In this document: piece by piece, positions 16,068-24,637 of the stretch
Layout of the letters: the number at the start of each line of letters is the position of its first letter
How positions within the stretch are numbered: the first letter of the stretch is position 1
Source: Streptomyces sp. SM10
Lineage (GTDB): Bacteria > Actinomycetota > Actinomycetes > Streptomycetales > Streptomycetaceae
Reading direction: 5' to 3'
Length of the DNA: 64,000 nt
Assembly: GCF_002910915.1 (NCBI RefSeq)
Contig: NZ_NEUF01000068.1
Span: 124,001-188,000, forward strand
Program-made: the position numbers and the translations under genes
The notes under the pieces: generated by a model
The model's input: only the letters and a program-made list of their open reading frames with translations
Databases searched by the model: none
What the model was told of the DNA's origin: nothing

Positions 16068-16502
16068 ATGGCGGAGAGCTGGGATGCGGCGGCCGGGGGC
16101 ATCCTGAGACTCCCCTCGGGACGGCTGGTCCGCGGCCGGGGTCTGAGACGGCCGCTGCCCGAGGGCCCCGCGCCCACCTTCGCGGTCCATCTGCTGGGCG
16201 GCCCCCCTCCCCCGGTCGTCTGGGAGTCGCGGTGGCTGCGCTGGCCCGACTTCCGGCTCCCCGTCGACGACGAGGCGGCGCGCACCGTGCTCGGTCAGGC
16301 GTGGACCCGGGCTCCGGCGGAGCGGGTCGAGGTCGCGTGCGGAGGCGGCCGGGGGCGGACCGGGACGGCTCTCGCCTGCCTGGCCGTGCTGGACGGTGTC
16401 CCGGCGGAGGAGGCGGTCGCCTACGTCCGGCGGAACTACCACCCCAAGGCTGTCGAGACGCCTTGGCAGCGGCGGTACGTGATGCGCTTCGCGGAAAACT
16501 GA
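16068..16502 (+). CDS. Dual-specificity/tyrosine phosphatase-like protein
   Basis: This 144-residue protein has the CX5R phosphatase loop as VACGGGRGRTGTAL, with nucleophile C91 and phosphate-binding R97, followed by the helix ALACLAVLDGVPAEEAVAYV. Upstream, LRWPDFRLPVDDEAAR supplies the usual 'WPD'-type general-acid region. It lies two bases past the HPr stop, with AAGGAG formed by the end of the HPr gene, so it is translationally linked to the PTS operon. A role in dephosphorylating a PTS protein or sugar phosphate is only inference from position. Related streptomycete proteins are mostly uncharacterised. Confidence 0.75.
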   Translation: MAESWDAAAGGILRLPSGRLVRGRGLRRPLPEGPAPTFAVHLLGGPPPPVVWESRWLRWPDFRLPVDDEAARTVLGQAWTRAPAERVEVACGGGRGRTGTALACLAVLDGVPAEEAVAYVRRNYHPKAVETPWQRRYVMRFAEN

Positions 16503-16520
16503 ACGGCTGCCGCGCCGTTC
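16501..16520 (+). terminator. Short hairpin at the end of the fructose operon
   Basis: GAACGGC and GCCGTTC form a perfect 7-bp stem that begins within the phosphatase stop codon. It also lies between convergent genes. It is a weak candidate because the stem is short. Confidence 0.4.
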
Positions 16521-16527
16521 GCAGGGG

Positions 16528-16815
16528 TCACTCCACAGTGTGCGGAGCCGGAACCGTGGCTCCGCCACCGGCGCGTACGGCCTCCACCACGCTCTGGTGG
16601 AGAGCCCTGCTCGCCTCTTCGGAGGGGCACGGCACCGGACTGCCGGCCAGGGTGAACCAGTCCGAGGCGCCGCTGTACTGGACGGCGACCTCCGCCTGCT
16701 CCTGGGTCCACGTCGTGTGCACGGTCAGATCACCGCTCACGACACCTACTTCTTCGGTGCGTACTCCGCCGGTTCCCGCGAAGACACCGAGGGTGGTCCA
16801 CGATGCCCAGTTCAT
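16528..16815 (-). CDS. Conserved hypothetical protein, 95 residues
   Basis: The sequence MNWASWTTLGVFAGTGGVRT and EEVGVVSGDLTVHTTWTQEQ, followed by YSGASDWFTLAGSPV, is a pattern I recognise from small streptomycete orphans of unknown function. There is no signal peptide or membrane span. The C-terminus is a helix (EEASRALHQSVVEAVRAGG). I chose the ATG where the recognisable block starts. It converges on the fructose operon. Confidence 0.6.
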   Translation of the reverse strand: MNWASWTTLGVFAGTGGVRTEEVGVVSGDLTVHTTWTQEQAEVAVQYSGASDWFTLAGSPVPCPSEEASRALHQSVVEAVRAGGGATVPAPHTVE

Positions 16816-16935
16816 GACCGTCGCCTTTCGGACAATGACACGCCTGTCTAGCGGACTGGTTTCGAGTATGGCACCGAGAACCGTCACTCGCACGGGTGTG
16901 TCCGTGAGTATCCGTCCGGTGACTCCGGGACGCGG

Positions 16936-17370
16936 TCAGGGGTGCATCGACGCGCCCTTGAGGATCTTGTCGACGGCGTTGCGCGGCCCGTACACGGCGA
17001 GGCCCACGAGGTCCATCCCATCCCTGTGCACCGCCCGGACGGCGGCCCTGTTGGCCTTGTCGTGGCCGGTCGAGAAGAGGTCGGACGTGAAGACGGCCAA
17101 GGTCGCCCCCCGTCCGACGGCCTTGGCGTGCGCGGCCGTCAGGAGCTCCTTGGATCCGGCGAACACGAGGACGGGCTGCCGGAACATGGGCAGGTACGGG
17201 GTGTCGTCGGCGTCGGCGTACGGCTCGCCGATCACCTCGGGCACCTGCGTGCCGAGCCCGCTCACCAGGAAGGCGGTGACGTTGAGGCGCTGCCAGGTCT
17301 CGAGGTCGTCACGGAGCAGCACGGCGATCTTGGTGTCGAAGCGTACGGGTGCGTTGTCGTCGTCGGTCAT
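16936..17370 (-). CDS. DUF2000-family protein
   Basis: This 144-residue protein matches DUF2000, a small alpha/beta family structurally related to peptidyl-tRNA-hydrolase-2-like folds. Typical blocks are RFDTKIAVLLRDDLETWQRL, NVTAFLVSGLG, and QPVLVFAGSKELLTAAHAKA. The C-terminus, AVRAVHRDGMDLVGLAVYGP, completes the family pattern. DUF2000 genes are commonly found divergent from an AraC-type regulator, as here, and are presumed to be its target. Biochemical function is unknown. Confidence 0.82.
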   Translation of the reverse strand: MTDDDNAPVRFDTKIAVLLRDDLETWQRLNVTAFLVSGLGTQVPEVIGEPYADADDTPYLPMFRQPVLVFAGSKELLTAAHAKAVGRGATLAVFTSDLFSTGHDKANRAAVRAVHRDGMDLVGLAVYGPRNAVDKILKGASMHP

Positions 17371-17403
17371 GTGCAGGAGTCTGCCGAGCCCGCCCACCGG
17401 ACG

Positions 17404-17452
17404 TCTTGTACGAAGTTTGCGTGCCACGCCGACCTGGGGCGCTCTTGTACGA
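17404..17452. promoter_or_regulatory. Direct repeats TCTTGTACGA, candidate AraC-type operator
   Basis: Two perfect 10-base copies start 39 bases apart inside the 89-base gap between the divergent DUF2000 and AraC-type genes. AraC-family proteins typically bind direct repeats, so these are likely sites for the adjacent regulator. Confidence 0.6.
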
Positions 17453-17459
17453 TTCCCCC

Positions 17460-18263
17460 ATGGGAGCCAGGCCGGACATCGCCGCGTGGCGTCCGCGCGT
17501 CGAGGGGATCGACGAGGTCTTCCACGCGCACTTCACCGACCACACCTACCCCATGCACACGCATGACGCGTGGACGCTTCTCATCGTCGACGAGGGAACG
17601 GTCCGCTACGACCTGGACCACCACGAGCACGGGGCGCCCAGTTCGGTGGTGTCCCTGTTGCCTCCGCACGTCCCGCACAACGGCGGTGCGGCGACTCCCG
17701 GTGGGTTCCGCAAGCGGGTCCTCTATCTGAACACCACGCAGATCGACGCGGACCTCGTCGGGCGCGCGGTGGACCGGCCCGGGCTCAGGGACCCGCAGTT
17801 GCGCCACCGTGTCCATCAGCTCCACCGCACGCTCGAGCACGCGGGGGACGAACTCGAGGCACAGAGCCGTCTCGCGCTCGTCTCCGAGCGTCTCGCCGGG
17901 CATCTGCGGGACGAGCCCGTCGCTCCGCAGGTGCCCGACCGCCGGGTCGCGCACGCCCTCCGTGATCTTCTGGACGAACACTTCGTGGAAGGACTGTCTC
18001 TCCGCGAGGCGGCGGAGCGGCTGCACACCCATCACACGCACCTGGTACGGGCCTTCGGCCGGGAGTTCGGCGTGGCTCCGCACCAGTACCTGACGGGACG
18101 TCGCGTGGATCTGGCCCGTCGCCTGCTGCTCGGGGGAATGCGCGGGCCCGAGGTCGCGGCCTCGGCCGGCTTCTACGACCAGTCCCACTTCTCGCGGCAC
18201 TTCAAGCGCGTGGTCGGCACGAGTCCGGGACACTACGCGCGCACCGGAGCGGTGGCGGCCTAA
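17460..18263 (+). CDS. AraC-family transcriptional regulator
   Basis: This 267-residue regulator has an N-terminal cupin sensor (HFTDHTYPMHTHDAWTLLIV and SLLPPHVPHNGG supply the metal/ligand-binding His pattern). Its C-terminal double helix-turn-helix runs LSLREAAERLHTHHTHLVRA then VAASAGFYDQSHFSRHFKRV, the classic AraC signature, ending GTSPGHYAR. It probably controls itself and the divergent DUF2000 gene through the repeats between them. Its stop overlaps the convergent DinB gene by four bases. The ligand is unknown. Confidence 0.88.
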   Translation: MGARPDIAAWRPRVEGIDEVFHAHFTDHTYPMHTHDAWTLLIVDEGTVRYDLDHHEHGAPSSVVSLLPPHVPHNGGAATPGGFRKRVLYLNTTQIDADLVGRAVDRPGLRDPQLRHRVHQLHRTLEHAGDELEAQSRLALVSERLAGHLRDEPVAPQVPDRRVAHALRDLLDEHFVEGLSLREAAERLHTHHTHLVRAFGREFGVAPHQYLTGRRVDLARRLLLGGMRGPEVAASAGFYDQSHFSRHFKRVVGTSPGHYARTGAVAA

Positions 18264-18766
18264 CGGCGCTCAAGCACGCCGCGGACGAAGGCCGCCTGGC
18301 CCGCGTGCTGCAGGTCGTCGGCGATGACGCTGACCAGGCGCACTCCGAGGGTCACGGGAGGCGACCAGGAATCGTCCACGACACGGTCGAGGGCCCGGCC
18401 GTCGAGTCCCCTGACGAAGTCGAGGGTGTAGTCGCTGACCGCGTCGAAGTAGCCGAGGAGCAGGTCGGCCGACGCCTGGACGGAGCCCACCTGCGCGCTG
18501 CTGTGGCCATAGCCGGTCGAGCCCTTCTCCAGCGGCAGTTCGAAGCGGGAGGCCCAGTCCTGGGCGAACCAGATCTGCTCGGTCCCCGCCGCGTCGGCGA
18601 TGTGGTCGTCCTGGACGCGCGTGAGGTGCCACACGAGCCAGGCCACGGAATTCGCGTCGTCGTCGAGCCTGGCGTCGAGATCCTCGGGCGTGAGCCCGTC
18701 GACTGCGGCGTGCACCGCTTCGTGGATGCGCTCGAACGCGTCGGCGAGAATGCCTGCACTGTTCAT
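18260..18766 (-). CDS. DinB/DUF664-family protein, probable mycothiol-dependent transferase
   Basis: This 168-residue four-helix protein has the DinB-like metal site pattern. H67-type residues lie in NSVAWLVWHLTRVQDDHIAD, and a late histidine in SVIADDLQHAGQAAFVRGVL. In actinobacteria many DUF664/DinB proteins are thiol S-transferases that use mycothiol; that is family knowledge, not shown here. The substrate is unknown. The start follows family similarity. It ends four bases inside the AraC-type gene. Confidence 0.75.
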   Translation of the reverse strand: MNSAGILADAFERIHEAVHAAVDGLTPEDLDARLDDDANSVAWLVWHLTRVQDDHIADAAGTEQIWFAQDWASRFELPLEKGSTGYGHSSAQVGSVQASADLLLGYFDAVSDYTLDFVRGLDGRALDRVVDDSWSPPVTLGVRLVSVIADDLQHAGQAAFVRGVLERR

Positions 18767-18818
18767 TCGCCCACCATGGCCGGTGCTCCGACAGGGTCCC
18801 GGCTTCGACACGCGGCCT

Positions 18819-19826
18819 TCACGGGCGCACGGTGTGAAGCCACTTCGTCAGCAGGGCGTTGACCTCTGCGGGGCGTTCCTGCTGGATCCAGTGGCCGCAC
18901 CCGTCCAGGATGTGCGAGGAGACCAGGCCGGGAAGGGTTGTGCGGTGCTCCGCGATGACGTCGGCCATCCAGGTGGTGGAGGAGTCGAGCGCACCGGCGA
19001 CGAAGAGGGCGGGACAGCTGAGGCGGGCTCCGTCCCAGGCGGCCAGGTCCTCCCAGTCACGGTCGACGTTCCGGTAGCGGCCGAGAGCGCCGGTCAGGCC
19101 GGTCCGCTCGAACTCGGCGCTGAGGAGGTCCAGCTCCGCTTCACTGAGCCAGGACGGCAGGGCGCCGCCGGTGAAGCGGTCGCGCATGGCCGCTCCGGCG
19201 GGCACGAAGAAGGGGCTCTTGGATCCCGGCGGCGGCATCGTGTCGCCGGAGAGCGAGGTGTAGAAGCCGGCCAGCCACCCGCGTACGTCGGGTTCGATCT
19301 CCGCCTCGGCGCGGCCGGGCTCCTGGAAATAGCTGACGTAGAACTCCTCGCTCCCTCCGATGCGGGCGAAGCCCTCCGTGGGCCGGACCGCGCTCCAGGG
19401 GGCGTAGGGGACGCCGAGCATGGCGACGGCAGTGAACATGTCGGGCCTCAGGAGCGCGCTGTTGGCGGCGATGGGTGAGCCCCAGTCGTGGCCGATCACT
19501 GTCGCGGTCTCCTCACCCAGGGCGTGCACGACGCCGACGTTGTCGGAGACGTGCGCGGTCATCCGGTAGCCCTCCACGGGGCCGGAGGCCGAGGAGCGCC
19601 CGTAGCCGCGGACGTCGATCGCCACGGCGCGGAAGCCTGCCGCGGCGACGGCGGAGAGCTGGTGGCGCCAGGAGTACGACGTCTCGGGGAAACCGTGGAT
19701 CATGAGGACCAAGGGGCCGGTGCCCTGTTCGAGGAGATGGATCCGGCCGCCGGGGACGTCCACCGAGCGGTGGACCGCCCCCGGGACGGTGGTGGAGTGC
19801 TCGGCGGCGGTAGCGGGCTGCGGCAT
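18819..19826 (-). CDS. Alpha/beta hydrolase, epoxide-hydrolase type
   Basis: This 335-residue enzyme has the features of soluble epoxide hydrolases. The oxyanion motif is HGFPE at residues 44-48, and the nucleophile is Asp114 in VIGHDWGSPIA rather than the Ser of esterases. The late catalytic His is in LDGCGHWIQQERP. An Asp nucleophile also occurs in haloalkane dehalogenases, but HGFPE and the cap sequence (YFQEPGRAEAEIEPDVRGWL) favour epoxide hydrolysis to diols. GAGGAG four bases before the ATG fixes the start. It lies 50 bases upstream of the DinB gene on the same strand and may be cotranscribed with it. Confidence 0.85.
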   Translation of the reverse strand: MPQPATAAEHSTTVPGAVHRSVDVPGGRIHLLEQGTGPLVLMIHGFPETSYSWRHQLSAVAAAGFRAVAIDVRGYGRSSASGPVEGYRMTAHVSDNVGVVHALGEETATVIGHDWGSPIAANSALLRPDMFTAVAMLGVPYAPWSAVRPTEGFARIGGSEEFYVSYFQEPGRAEAEIEPDVRGWLAGFYTSLSGDTMPPPGSKSPFFVPAGAAMRDRFTGGALPSWLSEAELDLLSAEFERTGLTGALGRYRNVDRDWEDLAAWDGARLSCPALFVAGALDSSTTWMADVIAEHRTTLPGLVSSHILDGCGHWIQQERPAEVNALLTKWLHTVRP

Positions 19827-19971
19827 GGGTCTCCTCGGGTTGCCGGGGCTGGTCAGCGTGACCATGATCCGGCGCCGTCGAGGCCCTGGGCAAGGGAACT
19901 TGCCGTTACGGCAAACATCCCGCGTCGCACTCGTACGAGCGGACGCGGGAGGTGTGACGAGCGGGGAGGGG

Positions 19972-20685
19972 TCAGCCGGACGGTTCCGCGTAGCGCACGG
20001 TGACCTTCTCGAATCCGAGCGAGCCGAGCAGCCCCTGGAGCATGGAGGCGGTGTTCTTCTCCGCCCGCTTCGTCAGACCGCTCTCCTCGGCAGCTTCTCC
20101 GATGTGCTTGACCGCCAGTTTGTTGACCGCCTGCTCGCTGCCGGGGTTGTCGGAGAAGAAGTCGCCGAGCCGGTCGAGGATGCCACGCTGCTTGGACACG
20201 GCATAGGAACGGTCGGGGTCGAGGGCGGGCTTGCCGAGCACCGCGTGGGGCAGCACGATCTCGGCCGTGGTGCGGTCCTCGTTGACGGTCACCCCGTCGG
20301 AGCCGACCTTGCCCAGGTCGACGGAGGATCCGACGGTGCCCGCGCCGACGTACAGCGTCCGGGTGCCGCGGATGGCGTCGGGCAGGTATTTGGCATCCTT
20401 CTCCAGGTCGACGACGACCTGGAAGTTGCCGGAGGCGGCCTCGTAGGCGCTCATGTCCTGGATGGACTTGAGCACCGCGGGGCCGGAGCGGTCCGTGGTC
20501 TCCTCCTCGAAGAGGCTGCCGAATCCAGGCAGCAGGCTGAGCCTGGACCCCAGGAACAGCAGGACCAGCGCCGCCGCGCACACCCCGGCGAACGGCAGGC
20601 ATCCCCGCATGCGGCCACGGCGGCGCGGCGAGCCGCCCTGGCCCGGATCCCCGGTGCTGTCTGTCCTTACGTCAGTGGACGTCAT
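19972..20685 (-). CDS. DUF4230-domain membrane-anchored protein
   Basis: This 237-residue protein has a basic N-terminal tail and one membrane segment (GCLPFAGVCAAALVLLFLGS). An extracytoplasmic DUF4230 domain follows, recognisable from LKSIQDMSAYEAASGNFQVV and GTRTLYVGAGTVGSSVDLGK. DUF4230 proteins are widespread and uncharacterised. The late block AEESGLTKRAEKNTASMLQG is the usual helical end. It has no clear operon partner; the preceding gene on this strand starts 90 bases away. Confidence 0.8.
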   Translation of the reverse strand: MTSTDVRTDSTGDPGQGGSPRRRGRMRGCLPFAGVCAAALVLLFLGSRLSLLPGFGSLFEEETTDRSGPAVLKSIQDMSAYEAASGNFQVVVDLEKDAKYLPDAIRGTRTLYVGAGTVGSSVDLGKVGSDGVTVNEDRTTAEIVLPHAVLGKPALDPDRSYAVSKQRGILDRLGDFFSDNPGSEQAVNKLAVKHIGEAAEESGLTKRAEKNTASMLQGLLGSLGFEKVTVRYAEPSG

Positions 20686-20773
20686 ACCTTCCGTGTGACC
20701 CGGTCCGGCGATTTCACTCCGTCGCAGTGCCGATTACGCCGAATCGTGTACGAGCGGCGTCCGTTGGGCCGTG

Positions 20774-21289
20774 TCAGGCGCCTGTGGAGCCGTCCAGCCG
20801 CTCCCTCAGCAGGTCCGCGTGCCCGATGTGGCGGGCGTATTCGGCGGTCATGTGGACGTACACCGTGCGCAGGGAGTAGTCCGTGCCGCGCCGGGTGAAA
20901 GTGGTGTCGAGCGGCACACCCGCCGCCACCTCGTCGGCGAGGCGGATCTCCTCGACGAGACGGGCGTAGTCCTCGGGGGCGCGGTCGGGGGACAGATCCT
21001 CGAAGTCCGCGTCCTTGCCCTTCTCCGGGTCGTACATCGGGGCCGGCCGCTGGCCGGCGAGCCCCTCGCGGAACCAGATGCGTTCGACCTTGGCCATGTG
21101 CCTGATCAGTCCGAGCAGGGTGAGGTTGGACGGCTCGACGGTCTGCTCGGCGAGCTGTCCGCCCGTCAGACCGGCACATTTCTGCAGGAGCGTGCTGCGG
21201 TAGAAGGCCAGGAATCCGGTCAGTGTCTCGCGCTCGCCGCCGGTGAGCGGTCCGGTGGTGCGGGTGGCCTCGGGGGCTGTCCATGTCAT
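20774..21289 (-). CDS. DinB/DUF664-family protein (second copy)
   Basis: This 171-residue protein is a DUF664-type DinB member, clearly different in sequence from the one 2 kb to its left. Conserved positions are SNLTLLGLIRHMAKVERIWF (first metal histidine, then W-F) and SLRTVYVHMTAEYARHIGHA, with the paired HIGHADLLRERLDG ending that is very characteristic of this subgroup. It is likely a thiol-dependent or metal-dependent transferase of unknown substrate. ATG 21289 fits the family length. Confidence 0.8.
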   Translation of the reverse strand: MTWTAPEATRTTGPLTGGERETLTGFLAFYRSTLLQKCAGLTGGQLAEQTVEPSNLTLLGLIRHMAKVERIWFREGLAGQRPAPMYDPEKGKDADFEDLSPDRAPEDYARLVEEIRLADEVAAGVPLDTTFTRRGTDYSLRTVYVHMTAEYARHIGHADLLRERLDGSTGA

Positions 21290-21343
21290 CGCATGATCAT
21301 GCCTCCCGCCGCCCGGTCACGCGAGGCCCACGCGAACGACAGC

Positions 21344-21388
21344 GGTGTGTTCCGGCCGCCGGCTGGTCGCCGACGGCCGGAACACACC
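21344..21388 (-). terminator. Terminator after the GH48 gene, 15-bp perfect stem
   Basis: GGTGTGTTCCGGCCG pairs exactly with its complement over a 15-base loop, starting 15 bases beyond the GH48 stop. It should end the 3-kb cellulase transcript. Confidence 0.75.
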
Positions 21389-21403
21389 TGGTCCTGCGGT
21401 CAC

Positions 21404-24373
21404 TCACTCCAGGAGGTCTGCGTACGCCCCCAGAGCCAGTGCGACGTCGGTCTGCGCCCAGAACCGGTGGTAGGTGAAGACCGGAGCGGCGCCGCCGTCC
21501 AGATAGGCCTGCACCTTCGGCCAGTTCGGGTCGTCCTTGTAGAACGACCGGATGGAGAGGAACGTCGAGTCGTTGTCGACGGTGTCCCCGTTGGGCATTG
21601 CGCCGGTCCAGCCGTTCGGCACGTACACCGGGTCGTCGAACCGGTTGTAGTCGGCACGGGTCTCCGGGACCGCGATCCCCGTGTCGTCCTGGTAGTGGCT
21701 CCACATGCCGTCGAGCAACCCCTCGGCCGTGGCCTTCGCCTCGGCGTCACCGGACTTGGCGGCGTAGTAGGTGAGCGTCCTGGCATAGGCGCCGGCCACC
21801 CCGACGTCGTTGGTGTAGTCGGCGACGGTGACGTGGAGTCCGGAGTTGGCACCGGGAGCCGACGCGTTCCAGGTGTCGGGCGAGCCCGACCACTTGAGGG
21901 TGGACGGCATGAGATAGGTGCCGTCCGGGTTGATGGTCGTCTCGGACAGCGCCCAGTCGACCCACTTGTCGAGCACGGCCTTGGCCTGGGCGTCGCCCGA
22001 CTCGTGGTAGTACTCGGCGACGCGCTCCATGGACCACGCCTGGAAGCCGAACCACTGGTTGGACGGCGGGTCGTGGTAGACGGGCTTCTCGTCGTAGTAC
22101 ATGCCGTAGAAGGTGGGTGTGCCCGCCGGCGGCTGGGCGTAGCTGCCCTTCCAGCTGTTGGTCGCACCGCCGGCGATGGCGCCCTCGTCGGACTGGAGCC
22201 ACTGGTAGAAGTCCATCTGCCGGTCCAGGCTCTTGGCCCAGTCCTGCTGCCCCGTGGCCGACTTGGGCTTCAGGTCACCGACCGCGCTCAGCGCGTAGGC
22301 GGCCATCGGGTTCTGGTAGCCGCCGTGGGCGTGACTGGATCCGATGCGCCAGGACCAGCCGGCCGAGGTGTCGGTCGCGCCGCCCCAGGCGTAGTACCAG
22401 GACATCAGGTAGTGCGCGCTGTCCTTGCCGCTGCCGGCCGGGCAGGTGGTCGGACCGACGCAGTTGCCGACCTTCTTGAAGTACTTGTCGAACATGGAGT
22501 AGCGGAGATAGTCGCCCATCTTCGCCGCCTTGCCGACGGTCGCCGAGACCTCCGCCGACTTGCCCTGCTCCTTGGCCCAGACGTCCGCCCAGTAGGCGGC
22601 CTGTACGGCACGTGCGTCCGCGTCCGGGGCATTGGTGAACTTCCACTGCTTGGCGTAGGAGGCGTCCCCGGTGAACAGGTCCAGGTAGCCGTTGTCACCG
22701 CCGTAGGTGAAGTTGTCGCAGGTGGGGTGGGTGACGGTCTCCCACACCGACTCCTGCGGCCCGCGCTGGAAGGTGTTGATGTAGGAGGGACCCGTCTCGG
22801 TTGGTCCGGCCGAGCACTTCCCGGGGGAGTTGCCGTAGCCGTAGACGTTGTCGACGTCCTGGATCCAGTGCATCCCGTAGATGTCGTCCGTGCCGTACGC
22901 GCTCTTCAGCTCGGAGGCGATCGGGTCCGCCCCGGACGTCGCCGATCCGTCGAGCACCGCCGGGTACTCGTTCGGTGTGTCGTGCTCCGGCGCGTAGGTG
23001 GCCGGCTTCGACGCGTTGTAGAAGGAGTTCGTGGGCTGGTCGGCGTGGGTGGGGATCATGTACTTCTCCATGGTGGCCCACGCACCGTTGAACTTCGCCC
23101 AGTCCCCGGTGATCTTCCCGTACATCGCCTGGAGCCAGATCAGATAGCTGTACGCCTCCGAGGTCGTCTCGTGCCCCTGGTCGGGGGCTTCGACGATCAG
23201 GGTCTCGACGGAGTGGTAGGGGATGCCCTCCGAGGAGAAGTAGCCGTTGGCCGGGTCGGTGATCTTCCCGTACAGGTCCAGGAAGCGGGCGTCGTACTCC
23301 TTGGCCTCCGCGAGTTGGGTGACGGTGACCTCGGCCTTGCTGTGACCGGGTGCGGTCACGGTGAAGGTCGCGGCGCCCGTTCCCGATCCGTCGGCCGAGA
23401 CGGTCACCTTCTGAGGGGTGGACCAGTTCGACGTGGTGAAGGTGAGGCTCGCGCCACCGGTGACGCTCAGACCGGAGTTGCCGGCGCTCCGCGCCGCCGA
23501 GACGGTGACGGACGAGGCGGGTGCGGTGGACAACGAGACGTTGAACGTCCCCGACTTACCCTGCTGAACGCCCAGTTGGGCGGGGGTGGCGACGACGGCA
23601 GGGCCTGCGGCGACCGTGATGCCCGCGGGGGTCGACTCCGCGGAGGCGCCGAGACTGTCGTACGCCCTGGCGTACACGGAGTGCGCGCCGGTGGAGAGCC
23701 CGGTGGCGCTGTAGGTGTACGGGGACGTGGTGTCGGTGCCGAGGAGTTCCGTGTCGTCGTAGAACTCGACCTTGCTGATCCCCGCCCCGTCGGCGGCCGC
23801 CGCGGTCGCGGCCATGGGTACGGGATCCCCGGCGGAGAAGACGGCGCCCGCCGCCGGGCTGGTGAGGACGGTGATCGGCGGCTGGTGCGCGCCCACGCAG
23901 GCCGTGCCGTTGACGGCGAAGGCGGTCGGCGCGGTGTTGGTGCCGCTGTAGGAGAACTGCGCGCCCGTCGTGACGGCGGCCCCGGCGGCGATGGCGCCGT
24001 TCCATGCCGCGTTCTTGACGGTGACGGTCCTGCCCGCCTGGGACCAGGTCCCGTTCCAGCCGTTGGTGAGCTTCTGGTTGCCGGCGTAGTCGTAGGTCAG
24101 GGTCCAGCCGTCGATCGCGGCGGTGCTCCTGTTGGTGACGGTGAGTTCGGCGCTGAAGCCCGAACCCCAGTCATTGGCCTTGTAGTCGACGCTGCACTGG
24201 ACTGCGGCGGCCTGGGCCGGCGTTCCGGCGGCGGCGGTCATTCCCAGCGGAAGGGCCAGCGCCGCCACCAATGCTGTCCACAGCCGTCGGTTCCCGGCTC
24301 CGGTTCTGCCCTGTCTTCCCGGTCTTGCCGGTCTTCCCGGTAACCAGGTTCTTCGTGCGCGTCCCGATGGCAT
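21404..24373 (-). CDS. Secreted GH48 cellulase with N-terminal CBM2
   Basis: This 989-residue exo-cellulase is predicted to release cellobiose processively from cellulose outside the cell. After a long basic n-region and signal peptide (ending TPAQAAA) comes a CBM2 of about 100 residues ([20 protein letters not shown] to [10 protein letters not shown]). One or two Ig-like modules follow ([20 protein letters not shown] onward), then the roughly 630-residue GH48 catalytic domain beginning [20 protein letters not shown]. The general-acid Glu lies in [23 protein letters not shown] eight bases upstream supports this ATG over one 30 bases earlier. A perfect CebR-type box precedes it, implying induction by cello-oligosaccharides. 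Confidence 0.93.
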   Translation of the reverse strand: MPSGRARRTWLPGRPARPGRQGRTGAGNRRLWTALVAALALPLGMTAAAGTPAQAAAVQCSVDYKANDWGSGFSAELTVTNRSTAAIDGWTLTYDYAGNQKLTNGWNGTWSQAGRTVTVKNAAWNGAIAAGAAVTTGAQFSYSGTNTAPTAFAVNGTACVGAHQPPITVLTSPAAGAVFSAGDPVPMAATAAAADGAGISKVEFYDDTELLGTDTTSPYTYSATGLSTGAHSVYARAYDSLGASAESTPAGITVAAGPAVVATPAQLGVQQGKSGTFNVSLSTAPASSVTVSAARSAGNSGLSVTGGASLTFTTSNWSTPQKVTVSADGSGTGAATFTVTAPGHSKAEVTVTQLAEAKEYDARFLDLYGKITDPANGYFSSEGIPYHSVETLIVEAPDQGHETTSEAYSYLIWLQAMYGKITGDWAKFNGAWATMEKYMIPTHADQPTNSFYNASKPATYAPEHDTPNEYPAVLDGSATSGADPIASELKSAYGTDDIYGMHWIQDVDNVYGYGNSPGKCSAGPTETGPSYINTFQRGPQESVWETVTHPTCDNFTYGGDNGYLDLFTGDASYAKQWKFTNAPDADARAVQAAYWADVWAKEQGKSAEVSATVGKAAKMGDYLRYSMFDKYFKKVGNCVGPTTCPAGSGKDSAHYLMSWYYAWGGATDTSAGWSWRIGSSHAHGGYQNPMAAYALSAVGDLKPKSATGQQDWAKSLDRQMDFYQWLQSDEGAIAGGATNSWKGSYAQPPAGTPTFYGMYYDEKPVYHDPPSNQWFGFQAWSMERVAEYYHESGDAQAKAVLDKWVDWALSETTINPDGTYLMPSTLKWSGSPDTWNASAPGANSGLHVTVADYTNDVGVAGAYARTLTYYAAKSGDAEAKATAEGLLDGMWSHYQDDTGIAVPETRADYNRFDDPVYVPNGWTGAMPNGDTVDNDSTFLSIRSFYKDDPNWPKVQAYLDGGAAPVFTYHRFWAQTDVALALGAYADLLE

Positions 24374-24440
24374 GCGCAGTACCTCCTCGCGGCTCGGCGA
24401 CATGGGGGGTGTGCGGGGTTGAGCACAAGCCTTGAAGCAG

Positions 24441-24454
24441 TGGGAGCGCTCCCA
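24441..24454. promoter_or_regulatory. CebR-type operator, perfect 14-bp palindrome
   Basis: The sequence is TGGGAGCGCTCCCA, identical to the consensus bound by the cellobiose/cellotriose-responsive LacI-family repressor CebR in Streptomyces. It lies 68 bases upstream of the GH48 start codon. CebR itself is not in the window. Confidence 0.9.
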
Positions 24455-24546
24455 GCATGGGGATGAGGAAAATGGGAGTCAAGAGACGTGAAGAGTCGAA
24501 TTATTTCGATACCAAGAGATCAGAACGGGTGTGTTGACCGACACCA

Positions 24547-24566
24547 CTTGACGCTCTAACGTCAAG
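24547..24566. promoter_or_regulatory. Inverted repeat CTTGACG-N6-CGTCAAG
   Basis: This perfect 7-bp dyad sits between the two CebR-type boxes, nine bases from the imperfect one. It does not resemble the CebR consensus, so it may bind another regulator of the divergent cellulase promoters. TTGACG within it could also act as a -35 element. Confidence 0.5.
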
Positions 24567-24575
24567 CCACACCAG

Positions 24576-24589
24576 TGGGAGCGGTTCCA
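24576..24589. promoter_or_regulatory. Imperfect CebR-type box
   Basis: TGGGAGCGGTTCCA differs from the CebR consensus at two positions in the right half. It lies about 50 bases before the first translation signals on the plus strand and so probably serves the rightward transcript that includes the GH6 gene. Confidence 0.65.
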
Positions 24590-24637
24590 CCAGTCCACGT
24601 GCCGTAGGGGGCACGCCCGGTCTGCAAGGAGTCGTTC

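Noticed and set aside
20771..24343. A 1190-codon open frame antisense to the GH48 gene
   Set aside because: Its Val/Gly/Arg-rich composition is the reverse-strand image of the GH48 and DinB genes, which have clear domains.
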